Part shown: positions 17,459 to 25,918 of the stretch, one piece after another
How positions within the stretch are numbered: position 1 is the stretch's first letter
Layout of the letters: each line of letters opens with the position of its first letter
Source: CAZRGV01 sp964599655
GTDB lineage: Bacteria > Planctomycetota > Planctomycetia > Isosphaerales > Isosphaeraceae
DNA length: 64,000 bases
NCBI GenBank assembly: GCA_964599655.1
Contig: CAZRGV010000002.1
Location: forward strand, 110,226-174,225
Direction of reading: 5' to 3'
The notes under the pieces: model-generated
The model's database searches: none
Told to the model about the DNA's origin: nothing
What the model saw: the letters and a program-made list of their open reading frames with translations, nothing else
Made by a program: the position numbers and the translations under genes

Positions 17459-18901
17459 ATGGGCAGCTTTGGGGGATACGTCTTACAGTGGGTGATGGTG
17501 ATCGGGACGGCCATTCTCGTGTTCGTCGCCGCCTTGCTGGCGCCGGCGAAGCTCTGGGCCAAGTTGTCCAAACTGCGATGGTGGTTCGTCGGCGTGGCCT
17601 TGATCGCCCTGGGCTGGTTCTTCCTGGCCTTCCTGCCGAAGAAGTATCCGACGGACCGGTTTGGTGACTCGGCGTTACCGGAGCTTTTTCGGCCGGGATA
17701 CTGGGGCTGGATATTCCTGTTCCTGCTGGTTTCGATGGCCTCGGTTTTTGGCCTGGTGGCGCAGCTCCGGGCCGCGAAACGAGCCCGTCGGGTTGAACCC
17801 GAATCCGGCACGTTCCTCGAACTGGATGCCGCCTGGGCGGAGATCCTGGTCCGACTCGACCAGGCCAAGATCGACCTGACACGGCAGCGCGTCTACCTGT
17901 TGATTGGACCTGACGAAGACCAGGCGGCGGCTCTGGTGGAATCGGCCGGCTTGCAAATTTTCGCGCAAGGACCGGCCGGGCCGGCGCCCATTCACGCGTA
18001 CGCGACCTCCGACGGCGTCTTGCTGAGCTGCGCGGGGGCCTCGTCGCTGGGCTCGCCCGACGACGACGGAGCGACCGCCCGACTGGAGCATCTTTGCCGC
18101 AAGCTCCTGGCCGCTCAGCCCGATTGCCCTTTGGTTCGAGGGGTCTCCGTGCTGTTGCCGATCGACTGGGCATCCCGTCCCGAATCGACCCGGGAAGCCG
18201 CCGCCGTGCGCGATGATCTTCAGACGATCCAGCGCATCCTGGGAGTCGGCTGCCCGGTCTTCGCCCTGTTTCCTGGCATGGAAACCGTCCCCGGGTTTCT
18301 CGAATTCGCCGGCAGGCTCAGCTCGCAGGTTTCCCCCCAGATGCTCGATCAGCGCGTCGGATTCGCCGTGCCGGGCACGCACGAGTTCAGCGGCGACCTG
18401 GTGCAGCGTGGGCTCGCCTGGCTCTCGGGCTGGTTCCACAACTGGACGCTCAACCTGCTGGCCGGCGATCCGTTCAACCAAAGAGGCAACGCCGAACTGG
18501 TCACCCTCGACCACGAGTTCCGCCGCTATCGAAGACGACTGCGATCGATCATGGAATCGGCCTTCTCCACCCACAAGGAGAGCGAGCCGGTCTTCTTCCG
18601 AGGCTGCTACTTCATGGCCACCGGGCATGACCGCCAGGAGCGCGCCTTCTCGGCGGGTCTCTTGCGAGGGGCCCGGAGCCGGATTCTGGCCGACCACGTG
18701 GAAGCCGACTGGACCGAAGAAGCTGACCGGAACGATCGCCGCTATCGCTGGATCGCGCTGGGCATCGCCCTGGCCGGCGGCCTGATCAGCCTGCTGACCT
18801 GGCTGTTCATCACGACCCGGCTTCCGATGCTGGGATGGAGCGGGCTGATCGCCCTGATGGTGGTCTGGGTCGTGGCCGGCATCCGGCTGCTTCGGCTCTG
18901 A
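17459..18901 (+). CDS. Short TssM/IcmF-like membrane protein without Walker A
   Basis: The start is the ATG at 17459, directly before MGSFGG and the first transmembrane segment; an ATG at 17405 is possible. The 480-aa protein has three N-terminal membrane segments (about 10-30, 42-60, 82-102). A soluble domain follows (about 115-430), then a C-terminal pair of membrane segments (about 431-478). The soluble part resembles the IcmF/TssM cytoplasmic domain, with RVYLLIG at the position of the P-loop strand. However, the GxxGxGKT loop is replaced by GPDEDQAAAL. The motif VLLPIDW and the FPGMETVPGFLEFAG region fit that family. Full TssM is about 1,100-1,300 aa with a large periplasmic domain, which is missing here. 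Position after tssK-tssL supports the call. Confidence 0.78.
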   Translation: MGSFGGYVLQWVMVIGTAILVFVAALLAPAKLWAKLSKLRWWFVGVALIALGWFFLAFLPKKYPTDRFGDSALPELFRPGYWGWIFLFLLVSMASVFGLVAQLRAAKRARRVEPESGTFLELDAAWAEILVRLDQAKIDLTRQRVYLLIGPDEDQAAALVESAGLQIFAQGPAGPAPIHAYATSDGVLLSCAGASSLGSPDDDGATARLEHLCRKLLAAQPDCPLVRGVSVLLPIDWASRPESTREAAAVRDDLQTIQRILGVGCPVFALFPGMETVPGFLEFAGRLSSQVSPQMLDQRVGFAVPGTHEFSGDLVQRGLAWLSGWFHNWTLNLLAGDPFNQRGNAELVTLDHEFRRYRRRLRSIMESAFSTHKESEPVFFRGCYFMATGHDRQERAFSAGLLRGARSRILADHVEADWTEEADRNDRRYRWIALGIALAGGLISLLTWLFITTRLPMLGWSGLIALMVVWVVAGIRLLRL

Positions 18902-19219
18902 AACCTGGCATATCGCCAAGGCGTCCCGACGGTCGTTCGCCAGGTGTTCGCGACATAAGATCGATTATCGGACCTTGGTCGCTTGGTCCGGAGTGGTAAG
19001 GATCACCCGCCCACCCGGAACCATTTTGCGCCTGGCTGGACAACGATTCGACACCGCTGGACAATCCGCCGCCACCATCCCTCGCGGGTCTGGATGGCCT
19101 CTCACGTCGAACTCTTGAACGCATCGGCACTTGGGATGTTCCTCGCTCCGCGGTCCGCGGATTGCCTGGGGTTCGTCGTTCCGGATTTGACGTCCCCCGT
19201 AATTTCGAGGAATTTCCCG
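18902..19219. other. Intergenic region upstream of DUF1559 gene
   Basis: This 318-bp spacer lies between the tssM-like gene and the next DUF1559 gene. It probably holds the latter's promoter. I see no hairpin terminator or coding region in it. Confidence 0.35.
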
Positions 19220-20263
19220 ATGCCATCCCGCCGTGGTTTCACCCTGATCGAGTTGCTGGTGGTGATCGCGATTATCGGCGTGTTGATTGCCCTGCTGCTT
19301 CCCGCCGTGCAGGCTGCTCGAGAGGCGGCGAGACGGGCTCAGTGCAGCAACAACCTGAAGCAGATCGGCCTGGCCATGCACAATTACCACGACTCGTTCA
19401 ACGCCTTGCCGGTCGCCACGATCGTCACCTGGAGCGCCTCGGGCAGCCCCATTTTCCAGGGCTGGGGGGCCCTGGCTCGCATCCTCTCGTTCATGGAAGG
19501 CCAGAACAAGTATAACGCCATCAATTTCTCCTTCTCCAATGAGTCGCCGTTCAACGCCACCGTGACCGGCACCGGCACGTCCACGTTTCTCTGTCCGTCC
19601 GACCCTCGCATGGACGATTCCCTGATCGAGGACGGCCTCACGCGCAAGAACACGAACTATGGCGTCAACCGCGGCGACTGGTACGTCTGGGGCGGCCGCG
19701 TCTCCACGGTACCGCCTCGCTCGCCGTTCCGAACGAACGTCTCGGTCCGGTTCAGTGAATTGACGGACGGCCTCTCCAGCACGATCCTCGCCGCCGAGGT
19801 CAAGACGCGCTTCCCGTTCTTGATGGACTGCGACGGCCTGCTCTTCACGCCGGTCAACACCCAGCCGATCCCGCTTCCCAACGCCAGCCCGGCGAGCATC
19901 CCGCAGTATGTGGGCTGCTCCGGCGGCCTGGCCGAGCTTCGGCCTGACTATGGCCACGCCGGTTGGGAGGACGCGAACATCCCCGAGTCGGGCTTCACGA
20001 CCGCCTGGCCCCCCAACAAGCGCACCCCTGGGCAGTTCAGCGGCGGTGCCAGCTTCGCCGACGTGGACCTCGTCTCTCTCCGAGAGGAGGAAGGCGGCCC
20101 CAGCTTCGCCGCCGTGACCGCCCGGAGTTACCATCCAGGAGGCGTCAATGTCCTGCTTGGCGACGGCTCGGTCCGCTTCGTCAAAGACACCATCAACGGC
20201 TTCCTCTGGCGAGGACTCGGCTCGGTCAACGGCGGCGAGATCATCAGCGCCGATGCCTACTGA
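19220..20263 (+). CDS. DUF1559 domain protein with prepilin-type N-terminus
   Basis: The start is the ATG at 19220, with GAGGAA about 8 bases upstream; upstream in-frame codons from 18983 are rejected. The 347-aa product opens SRRGFTLIELLVVIAIIGV, a canonical prepilin cleavage and methylation motif. AAREAARRAQCSNNLKQIGL and MHNYHD follow, then the central CPSDPR region. The C-terminal SYHPGGVNVLLGDGSVRFV is the H-X9-DG signature. This is the large planctomycete DUF1559 paralogue family, exported and probably assembled on the cell surface; individual roles are unknown. It stands alone, between the T6SS-like module and the carbonic anhydrase gene. Confidence 0.95.
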   Translation: MPSRRGFTLIELLVVIAIIGVLIALLLPAVQAAREAARRAQCSNNLKQIGLAMHNYHDSFNALPVATIVTWSASGSPIFQGWGALARILSFMEGQNKYNAINFSFSNESPFNATVTGTGTSTFLCPSDPRMDDSLIEDGLTRKNTNYGVNRGDWYVWGGRVSTVPPRSPFRTNVSVRFSELTDGLSSTILAAEVKTRFPFLMDCDGLLFTPVNTQPIPLPNASPASIPQYVGCSGGLAELRPDYGHAGWEDANIPESGFTTAWPPNKRTPGQFSGGASFADVDLVSLREEEGGPSFAAVTARSYHPGGVNVLLGDGSVRFVKDTINGFLWRGLGSVNGGEIISADAY

Positions 20264-20420
20264 TTCCTGTCCACGGAACGCGCCAATCCGTGTTGAGCGT
20301 AGGAATCATCAGGAACATCTCGTAATATCAGGGTTGAGGAACAGTAAGGATTCCCTCCCGTAACACGCCCTGCCCTGGCGTCTTCGGAGTCCGAATGATC
20401 CATCAACCGAGTACGGCCGA

Positions 20421-21428
20421 ATGAACACGATCGACTACATCTACCGATTCGACCCGGAAAATCCGAGCATCAAGCCGCCCCCTCCCGACGCGGACGCCGC
20501 CCGTCGAACGCTCGAAGACGGCAACCGCCTGTTCGCCACCTGGATGACAAGCTGCCGGAACAACGACGTTTCGAAGGGTGAGCCCCGTTACGTGGTGCAG
20601 TGCAACGGGCTCGAAGTCGGCATGAACCGCGCTCACGGCAGCTTGCCCAAGCAGGCGCCGTTCGCGGTCGTGGTTGGCTGCTCCGACGCGAGGGTGCCGA
20701 TCGAGATGCTGTTCGGCCAGGGATTCAACGACCTGTTCGTGATCCGAGTGGCGGGCAACGTTCTGGGCGATGTCTGCCTCGGGAGTATCGATTTTGCCCT
20801 GAACGCACTGATGGATAGCGTCAAGGTCGTGGTCATGCTGGGTCACAGTGGCTGCGGTGCCGTCACGGGCGCCGTGGACGCTTATTTGCAGCCGCTAAAG
20901 TTCTGGTCGAAGTCGATTTCCCCGTGGTTGCGCTCGATCACGCAACGGATCTTCGTCGCGGTTCGAGAGGCGGCCAATGGCCTGAAAGTGGTCTGGGGCC
21001 CCAACGCTCGAGAGGTGCCGGGTTATCGCGAGGCTCTGATCGAGTCGGCTGTCTGCATCAACGCGGCCATGGCGGCCTTCGATCTGCGGCAAGATGTCGA
21101 GCGCGCCGGCAAGTGGGAAATCGAGGTCCTTTACGGCGTGTTCAACCTGCACAACCATCAGGTCGAGATGCCGGTCACGCCCCAGGCCACGTTTTCCCCG
21201 GACGATGTCCGGCTCGTTTACGCGCCCACCACACCGAAGGAATTCGCCAACCTGGCGATCCGGATGGCCGAGATCCTTCGGCCGAAGACCATGGCGAAGC
21301 GGGTCTCACCCCAGTTCGAGCCGGACTTGAGGCCTTCCATGGATCGCGAGACGTCAAACGGCAACACAAGGACGACCGACCTTTCGACGCCCACGGAGGT
21401 CCAGGAAATCGACCCAACCCGAGGATGA
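20421..21428 (+). CDS. Beta-class carbonic anhydrase
   Basis: The 335-aa product has the zinc-site motifs of beta-carbonic anhydrase: C87-S-D89-A-R91 (CSDAR with the Asp/Arg dyad) and H142-S-G-C145 (HSGCG). IEMLFGQGFNDLFVIRVAGN lies between them, as expected. The enzyme interconverts CO2 and bicarbonate. An insertion of about 60 residues around 155-215 and a hydrophilic, Thr/Pro-rich tail of about 50 residues make it longer than the usual 200-230 aa form. The N-terminal DDxR-like helix (EDGNRLFATW) is present. No signal peptide is seen, so it is cytoplasmic. It converges on the hydrogenase-related operon with only 5 bp between the stops. Confidence 0.94.
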   Translation: MNTIDYIYRFDPENPSIKPPPPDADAARRTLEDGNRLFATWMTSCRNNDVSKGEPRYVVQCNGLEVGMNRAHGSLPKQAPFAVVVGCSDARVPIEMLFGQGFNDLFVIRVAGNVLGDVCLGSIDFALNALMDSVKVVVMLGHSGCGAVTGAVDAYLQPLKFWSKSISPWLRSITQRIFVAVREAANGLKVVWGPNAREVPGYREALIESAVCINAAMAAFDLRQDVERAGKWEIEVLYGVFNLHNHQVEMPVTPQATFSPDDVRLVYAPTTPKEFANLAIRMAEILRPKTMAKRVSPQFEPDLRPSMDRETSNGNTRTTDLSTPTEVQEIDPTRG

Positions 21429-21433
21429 AACAC

Positions 21434-22240
21434 TCAAGACGATGGCCGTCCGGTTCCCGGCTCGGACACCCTCCCCTGCCCTTCCAGGCGGTTCAGGAGT
21501 CGGAGCAGGCCGTCGAGGATCGTCAACGGGTGAGGTGGAAACCCCGGAATGAACAGATCGACCGGAAGCAGGCCGGTCACTCCGTTGTGCACTTCGGGAT
21601 GCCCCAGAAACGGCCCGCCGGAGATGGCCTCGGCGCCGACGGCGATGACCAGTTTCGGCGAGGGTGTCGACTCGTAGGCGTTCAAGAGCGCCCGCCTCAT
21701 GTTTTCCGTGACCGGTCCGGTGACGACCAGTCCGTCGGCGTGTCTCGGCGAGGCGACGAACTGGATACCGAAGCGGCTCATGTCGAAGACGATCGTACCC
21801 AGTACGTTCAGGTCGGCCTCGGCCGCGTTGTCGCCGCCGGCACTGACCTGCCGAAGCCGGAGCGACCGGCCGAAGAGGCGGAGCATCGTTTGCTCCAGCG
21901 GCTTCGCCGGTTCCCACACTTGGCCGCTTCGGACGACCAGATCCTCGCGATGCCGAACCGCGAGCCGGTAGTCCCGCGTGAATTGGATCGCGTCTTCGGG
22001 GCAAGCGGCCACACAGTCATTGCAGAAAAGGCAGCGCCCGAGGTCGAGCGCCAGGCCCTGGTCATCGCGACGGATGGCCTCGGTGGGACAAATCTCGATG
22101 CAATGCCGGCAGCCGTCCGGGCACCTGGCGTCGTCGAGAATGGGCAGGCCTCGAAACCGATCCGGCAATGTCGGCTCGGCGGCGGGATACGCCATCGTCC
22201 GCTTCCCTTGCCTGAGCCGTTCCCGAATGCTCTTGATCAT
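21434..22240 (-). CDS. Ferredoxin/NuoB-like fusion subunit of hydrogenase-related complex
   Basis: The 268-aa product fuses a 2[4Fe-4S] ferredoxin domain (C40, C44, C47, C51 and C70, C73, C76, C80) to a NuoB/HyfI-like small-subunit domain. The latter keeps the fold motifs RFGIQFVASPRHAD, VTGPVTENM, SGGPF and PVDLFIPG. The four Cys that bind the proximal cluster are all absent: GDNAA (136-140) replaces the SCNGC-type segment, AVGAEAISGG has Glu204, and PGFPP has Phe234. Electrons could reach the ferredoxin clusters but not a proximal cluster. It is the last gene of the operon, 24 bp after the large subunit. In Hyf/Hyc complexes these would be two genes (hyfH and hyfI). Confidence 0.88.
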   Translation of the reverse strand: MIKSIRERLRQGKRTMAYPAAEPTLPDRFRGLPILDDARCPDGCRHCIEICPTEAIRRDDQGLALDLGRCLFCNDCVAACPEDAIQFTRDYRLAVRHREDLVVRSGQVWEPAKPLEQTMLRLFGRSLRLRQVSAGGDNAAEADLNVLGTIVFDMSRFGIQFVASPRHADGLVVTGPVTENMRRALLNAYESTPSPKLVIAVGAEAISGGPFLGHPEVHNGVTGLLPVDLFIPGFPPHPLTILDGLLRLLNRLEGQGRVSEPGTGRPSS

Positions 22241-22264
22241 GCCGGTGGTCCTGGCCGCGTTGCC

Positions 22265-23788
22265 TTACAGGTCGTGACCGCAGTAGGAAAGGTTGAAGCT
22301 CTTGTTGCAGAGCGGAAAGTCGGAAATCTCTTGATCCCGCAACGCCATCATCAGCCCCATCCAGTTCTGAAAAGATGGGTCGACAATCTTATAATGCGCG
22401 AACCGACCGGTCGCATCGGTCATCGCGACGTGGCAGATTCCGCCTCGCCAGGCGGGCGAAAGCGAGACAGCCAGGGTGTCCGGCAAGAGCGCGCCGACCT
22501 CGGTCCGGATCGGCCCTGGAGGCAGAGACCGAAGTTGCTGGAGCACGAACTGGCCGGATCGCTGGATCTCGAGCCATCGGACGTAGGCCCTGGCGAAGAC
22601 GTCCCCGGTATGCCAGGTCGCCACGGGAATGAAGGCGAATCGGTAAATCCCGGTCGGGAACTCGCGGCGCTGGTCGCGGTCGACTCCGCAGGCCCTTGCC
22701 GCCACGCCGAGCAGGCCGAGCTGCTCGCAGACCTCGAGCGAAACGCGCCCGGTATATTCGAACCTCGCCTGAACCGAGAGGGAATCCCAGAGGAGTTTGC
22801 AGGCCCCCTCGACGTCTCTCAAAGCCGGTTCGAGTCTCGAGAGCATGCGATCGACCCTGGCCGCGTCCACGTCCCAGAGCACGCCGCCAGGGCGAACCAG
22901 ACCGCGGCCAAATCGGCTACCACACAGATCGGCGGTCGTGTTGAGGAAATCCCCCCGGAGCCTTCCACAGAACGACGCGGTCGGCAGGTAACCCACATCG
23001 TTGGCCAGGGCCCCGAGATCGCCAGTATGGTTGGCCAGCCGTTCCAGCTCCAGAGCAACTCCTCGCAAGGCCTGGGCTCGAAGCGGGGGTTCGCATCCGC
23101 CGAGGGTCTCGATCGCCTGGCAATAAGCGTTGGCGTGGCCCACGGCCGTGTCACCGGCGATGGCTTCCATTCGGTGCGGCGTTCGCTTGTCGGGACCGCC
23201 AACAAGGGAACGCTCCATACCTCGATGCTGAAACCCCAGCGAAATTTCGAGATGGAAGACGCGTTCGCCATGGCACTGGAAGCGGAAGTGTCCCGGCTCG
23301 ATCACACCCGCGTGGATGGGACCGACGGCGACCTCGTGGACCTCGGATCCCTCGACCTGGAAGAAATCGGTCTCGCTCGGAAGGATCGGCTCACCCGGCG
23401 CGCGACCCCACGCATCAAAGCCAGGGCGATAGCTCGGATGAAAACGAATCGGCTTGAGCCAGGGATGGCCGTCCGGGACAACACCCCACTGCTCGGCGAT
23501 CTCGCGTTCGAACCAGTGCGCCTGAGGGCAGTCGGGCGTCAATGCCTGATAGCGATCCTTGACGTCCGACGTCAGAACAGCGATCGTGCCGCTCTCGGAA
23601 AATCCCAGCACGGCATGAAGACGAACGCAATCGTTGACAGGCCGTCCGAACAGGGCGAGAATCCTTCCCCCATCGGAAACCTGGTCGAGGACGGTCTCGC
23701 GAAAGTCATCCGGCCCCAGCCGGGGAATCGCCGCCAGGGGAATCGGCTCGTTGTGGTAAAACCGGCTCGGCGAGGCGATCGCCATCAA
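22265..23788 (-). CDS. HyfG/NuoCD-like large subunit lacking [NiFe] ligands
   Basis: The 507-aa product has an N-terminal NuoC-like domain (HWFEREIAEQWGV, residues 91-103). The large-subunit domain begins GPIHAGVIEPGHFRF, followed by HLEISLGFQHRGMERSL (179-195), all typical of HyfG/HycE. At the first metal-ligand site, where hydrogenases have RxCGxC..SH, it reads RMEAIAGDTAVGHANAY (206-222) with no Cys. At the C-terminus LCNKSFNLSYCGHDL replaces the DPCxxC pattern. It therefore cannot bind a normal [NiFe] centre and resembles Ehr-type (energy-converting hydrogenase-related) subunits or NuoD. Its start overlaps the stop of the HyfF-like gene by 4 bp. Confidence 0.88.
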   Translation of the reverse strand: MMAIASPSRFYHNEPIPLAAIPRLGPDDFRETVLDQVSDGGRILALFGRPVNDCVRLHAVLGFSESGTIAVLTSDVKDRYQALTPDCPQAHWFEREIAEQWGVVPDGHPWLKPIRFHPSYRPGFDAWGRAPGEPILPSETDFFQVEGSEVHEVAVGPIHAGVIEPGHFRFQCHGERVFHLEISLGFQHRGMERSLVGGPDKRTPHRMEAIAGDTAVGHANAYCQAIETLGGCEPPLRAQALRGVALELERLANHTGDLGALANDVGYLPTASFCGRLRGDFLNTTADLCGSRFGRGLVRPGGVLWDVDAARVDRMLSRLEPALRDVEGACKLLWDSLSVQARFEYTGRVSLEVCEQLGLLGVAARACGVDRDQRREFPTGIYRFAFIPVATWHTGDVFARAYVRWLEIQRSGQFVLQQLRSLPPGPIRTEVGALLPDTLAVSLSPAWRGGICHVAMTDATGRFAHYKIVDPSFQNWMGLMMALRDQEISDFPLCNKSFNLSYCGHDL

Positions 23789-25269
23789 TGTCCTCCCAGG
23801 GTCCGGGCCGCCTCATGAAGAACGGCGCTGAGGGTTGGTGGCACGTAGCAACCGAGAACGAGCACGAGCAGGCAGAGCGCGGCCGGCGGGAGGATCGACC
23901 AGAGGGCCTCTCGGCGATCGGGATTGCGGTCTACGGGAACCGTCGATCGCCCCTGGGCCATCGGCAGCACGATGCCGGCCATTGCGATGAAGATCAAGGC
24001 CAGGAACCCCAGATACAAGGCGGCCACGAGACCCCGGCCGCTATCGAGCGCCGCCTTGAGAATCGTCAACTCGCTCAGGAACGGTCCGAACGGAGGCGAT
24101 CCCGTGATCGCCAGAAAGCCAGCCACCCAGAGAACGCCCGATCGCGGCAGCGTTCGCAGGATTCCGCCAACCTCTCGGGTCGACTTCGTTTCGTAGGCGG
24201 CCAGAATGTTCCCCGCGACCAGGAACAGACAGGCTTTCGTCAGGGAGTGATTGACCGCGTGCAAGGCCGAGCCAAACGCGCCCGAGCCGCCAAGGCCGAC
24301 TCCCAGCGCCAGGATTCCCATGTGTTCCACACTGGAATACGCCAGCATTCGCTTGAAGTCGACCTGACCCAGGATGAACACCGCGGAGATCGCCATCGAC
24401 AGCAAGCCGAAGACCGTCAGCAAGCCCCCGCTGAACGACCCGATACCCGCCGCCGCACAAACCTGATGCGCCCGCAGGATTCCCAGAAACGCGCAGTTGA
24501 GCAGGGCTCCTGAGAGCAGCGCCGAGACCGCCGAGGGAGATTCGCTATGGGCGTCGGGCAGCCAGGTATGCAACGGCGCCAGCCCCATCTTCGTACCATA
24601 GCCAACCAGGAAGAAAAGAAATGCGACCTTCAACCAGGGAAGACGAAGCGTTGCGGCGTTCTCGATCAGCTCCGATCCAAACAGCCCGACGGGATGACCG
24701 TCGCCGTTATACGCGGAGACCGCCAGCAAGAAGTTGCCCAGCAAGGCCAGGGCGATTCCGACCGAGCAGATCAGCAGATACTTCCATGTTGCTTCTAGCG
24801 AACGATGGTGTCGGTGGTAGAAGATGAGGGGAGCGCTGGCCAGGGTTGTCGCCTCGATGGCCACCCAGATCAGACCGAGGTTCTGGGCGACGGTCACCAG
24901 CGTCATCGAGGCGACGAAGAGCAGCAGGAAGCCGGTGAACACGGCTTCCGGCTCGTTGCTGAAGTAGAGATGCTCTTCGATGTCGACGTGCTGTCGTATC
25001 TGTCGCTCGTGCGCGAGATACCCGACACAATAGACGGCCGTGGCGAGGAAGAGTGTGCTGATGATGCTCAAGAAGACGAGGCCGATCGGATCGAGCCCGA
25101 GCCAACCACCAAACGTTGGTCCAGATCGGTTGACCCAGGCGGCGGCGGTCAAGCCCGAGTGGGCCAGCGCGGTTCCCAGCAGCAGGGCCCGCCGGCTCCG
25201 GTCGTCCCGCCAACGGAACGCGGCGAGTCCGGAGACCAGCGGAAGGAAGATCAGGCAAAGAATCAGCAC
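23785..25269 (-). CDS. HyfF/NuoN-like proton-pumping membrane subunit
   Basis: This is a 494-aa polytopic antiporter-like protein (Proton_antipo_M family) with about 14 hydrophobic segments. Diagnostic motifs are WVAIEATTLASAPLIFYHRH (conserved Glu in TM5) and GYGTKMGLAPLHTWLPDAHSESPSAVSALLSG, carrying the conserved Lys and the HTWLPDAH loop. FKRMLAYSSVEHMG and HAVNHSLTKACLFL (conserved Lys) also fit. Such subunits translocate H+ or Na+ in complex I, Hyf and Mrp. The key charged residues are intact, so ion translocation is plausible even though the redox module is altered. It follows the HyfE-like gene with a 4-bp gap and overlaps the HyfG-like gene by 4 bp. Confidence 0.92.
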   Translation of the reverse strand: MLILCLIFLPLVSGLAAFRWRDDRSRRALLLGTALAHSGLTAAAWVNRSGPTFGGWLGLDPIGLVFLSIISTLFLATAVYCVGYLAHERQIRQHVDIEEHLYFSNEPEAVFTGFLLLFVASMTLVTVAQNLGLIWVAIEATTLASAPLIFYHRHHRSLEATWKYLLICSVGIALALLGNFLLAVSAYNGDGHPVGLFGSELIENAATLRLPWLKVAFLFFLVGYGTKMGLAPLHTWLPDAHSESPSAVSALLSGALLNCAFLGILRAHQVCAAAGIGSFSGGLLTVFGLLSMAISAVFILGQVDFKRMLAYSSVEHMGILALGVGLGGSGAFGSALHAVNHSLTKACLFLVAGNILAAYETKSTREVGGILRTLPRSGVLWVAGFLAITGSPPFGPFLSELTILKAALDSGRGLVAALYLGFLALIFIAMAGIVLPMAQGRSTVPVDRNPDRREALWSILPPAALCLLVLVLGCYVPPTLSAVLHEAARTLGGH

Positions 25270-25273
25270 GTCT

Positions 25274-25918
25274 TCAGTCCCTCAACGAAGTCAGCTGGTC
25301 GACGTCGATGTGGTCGAATTCCCGTCGGATATGGAAGATCGCGATCCCCATGACGAAGACCGCCACGAAGACGTCCAGCAAGATGCCCATCTCCACCAGG
25401 AACGGTGCCTCGGGCGCCAGGACCAGTCCAAAGACGTAGACGCCGTTTTCCAGCACGAGGTAACCGAGAACCTGAGTGAGCGCCTTGCGACGGCTGACGA
25501 TCAGGAACAAGCCGGTCAAAATCGTGGACATGGCCAGCGGCAAGGCCAACGGCGACGGCGCGGGACGTGGCAGCGGTAGCCTCGAGGCCATCCAGAACGA
25601 AACCGCCAGCAAGGTCACTTCCAGCACCACCGACGCCGTGAATCCGACCAAGGGCTCGACCTCGTGGTACACGTCGGCGGTTCGCAACGTCCGCGTCAAC
25701 ATCTTTGGCAACACGAGTCCCTTGACCAGGAAGATGACAACCGCCAGAAGCAACAGCCGGAGGCTGAATCCGTATTCTTCGGCCAGAAGCGGCAACAGGC
25801 TGATGGCCATCCCCTGCACCGCCGTCAATCGGATGCAGGTGGCCAGCCGGCTCGATCCGACCAGCGTCAGGTTCGTCAGGACGATGAAGACCAGCAGCAG
25901 CTCGATGATGAGGCTCAT
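25274..25918 (-). CDS. HyfE-like membrane subunit
   Basis: The start is the ATG at 25918, overlapping the stop of the HyfC-like gene by 4 bp; the open frame upstream of it lies inside hyfC and is rejected. The 214-aa product has about six transmembrane segments. It matches the HyfE pattern: VQGMAISLLPLL near residues 35-46, FLVKGLVLPKML, GYLVLENGVYVFGL and EMGILLDVFVAVFVMGI. The last two correspond to the NuoK-like half with its membrane glutamates. HyfE combines a NuoK-like fold with extra helices. Its role is in proton translocation between the NuoH-like and NuoN-like subunits. Confidence 0.9.
   Translation of the reverse strand: MSLIIELLLVFIVLTNLTLVGSSRLATCIRLTAVQGMAISLLPLLAEEYGFSLRLLLLAVVIFLVKGLVLPKMLTRTLRTADVYHEVEPLVGFTASVVLEVTLLAVSFWMASRLPLPRPAPSPLALPLAMSTILTGLFLIVSRRKALTQVLGYLVLENGVYVFGLVLAPEAPFLVEMGILLDVFVAVFVMGIAIFHIRREFDHIDVDQLTSLRD

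Noticed and set aside
20924..23818. Plus-strand frame of 964 codons
   Set aside because: It is antisense to the hydrogenase-related subunits and overlaps the carbonic anhydrase gene; its translation is Arg/Gly-rich without domains.
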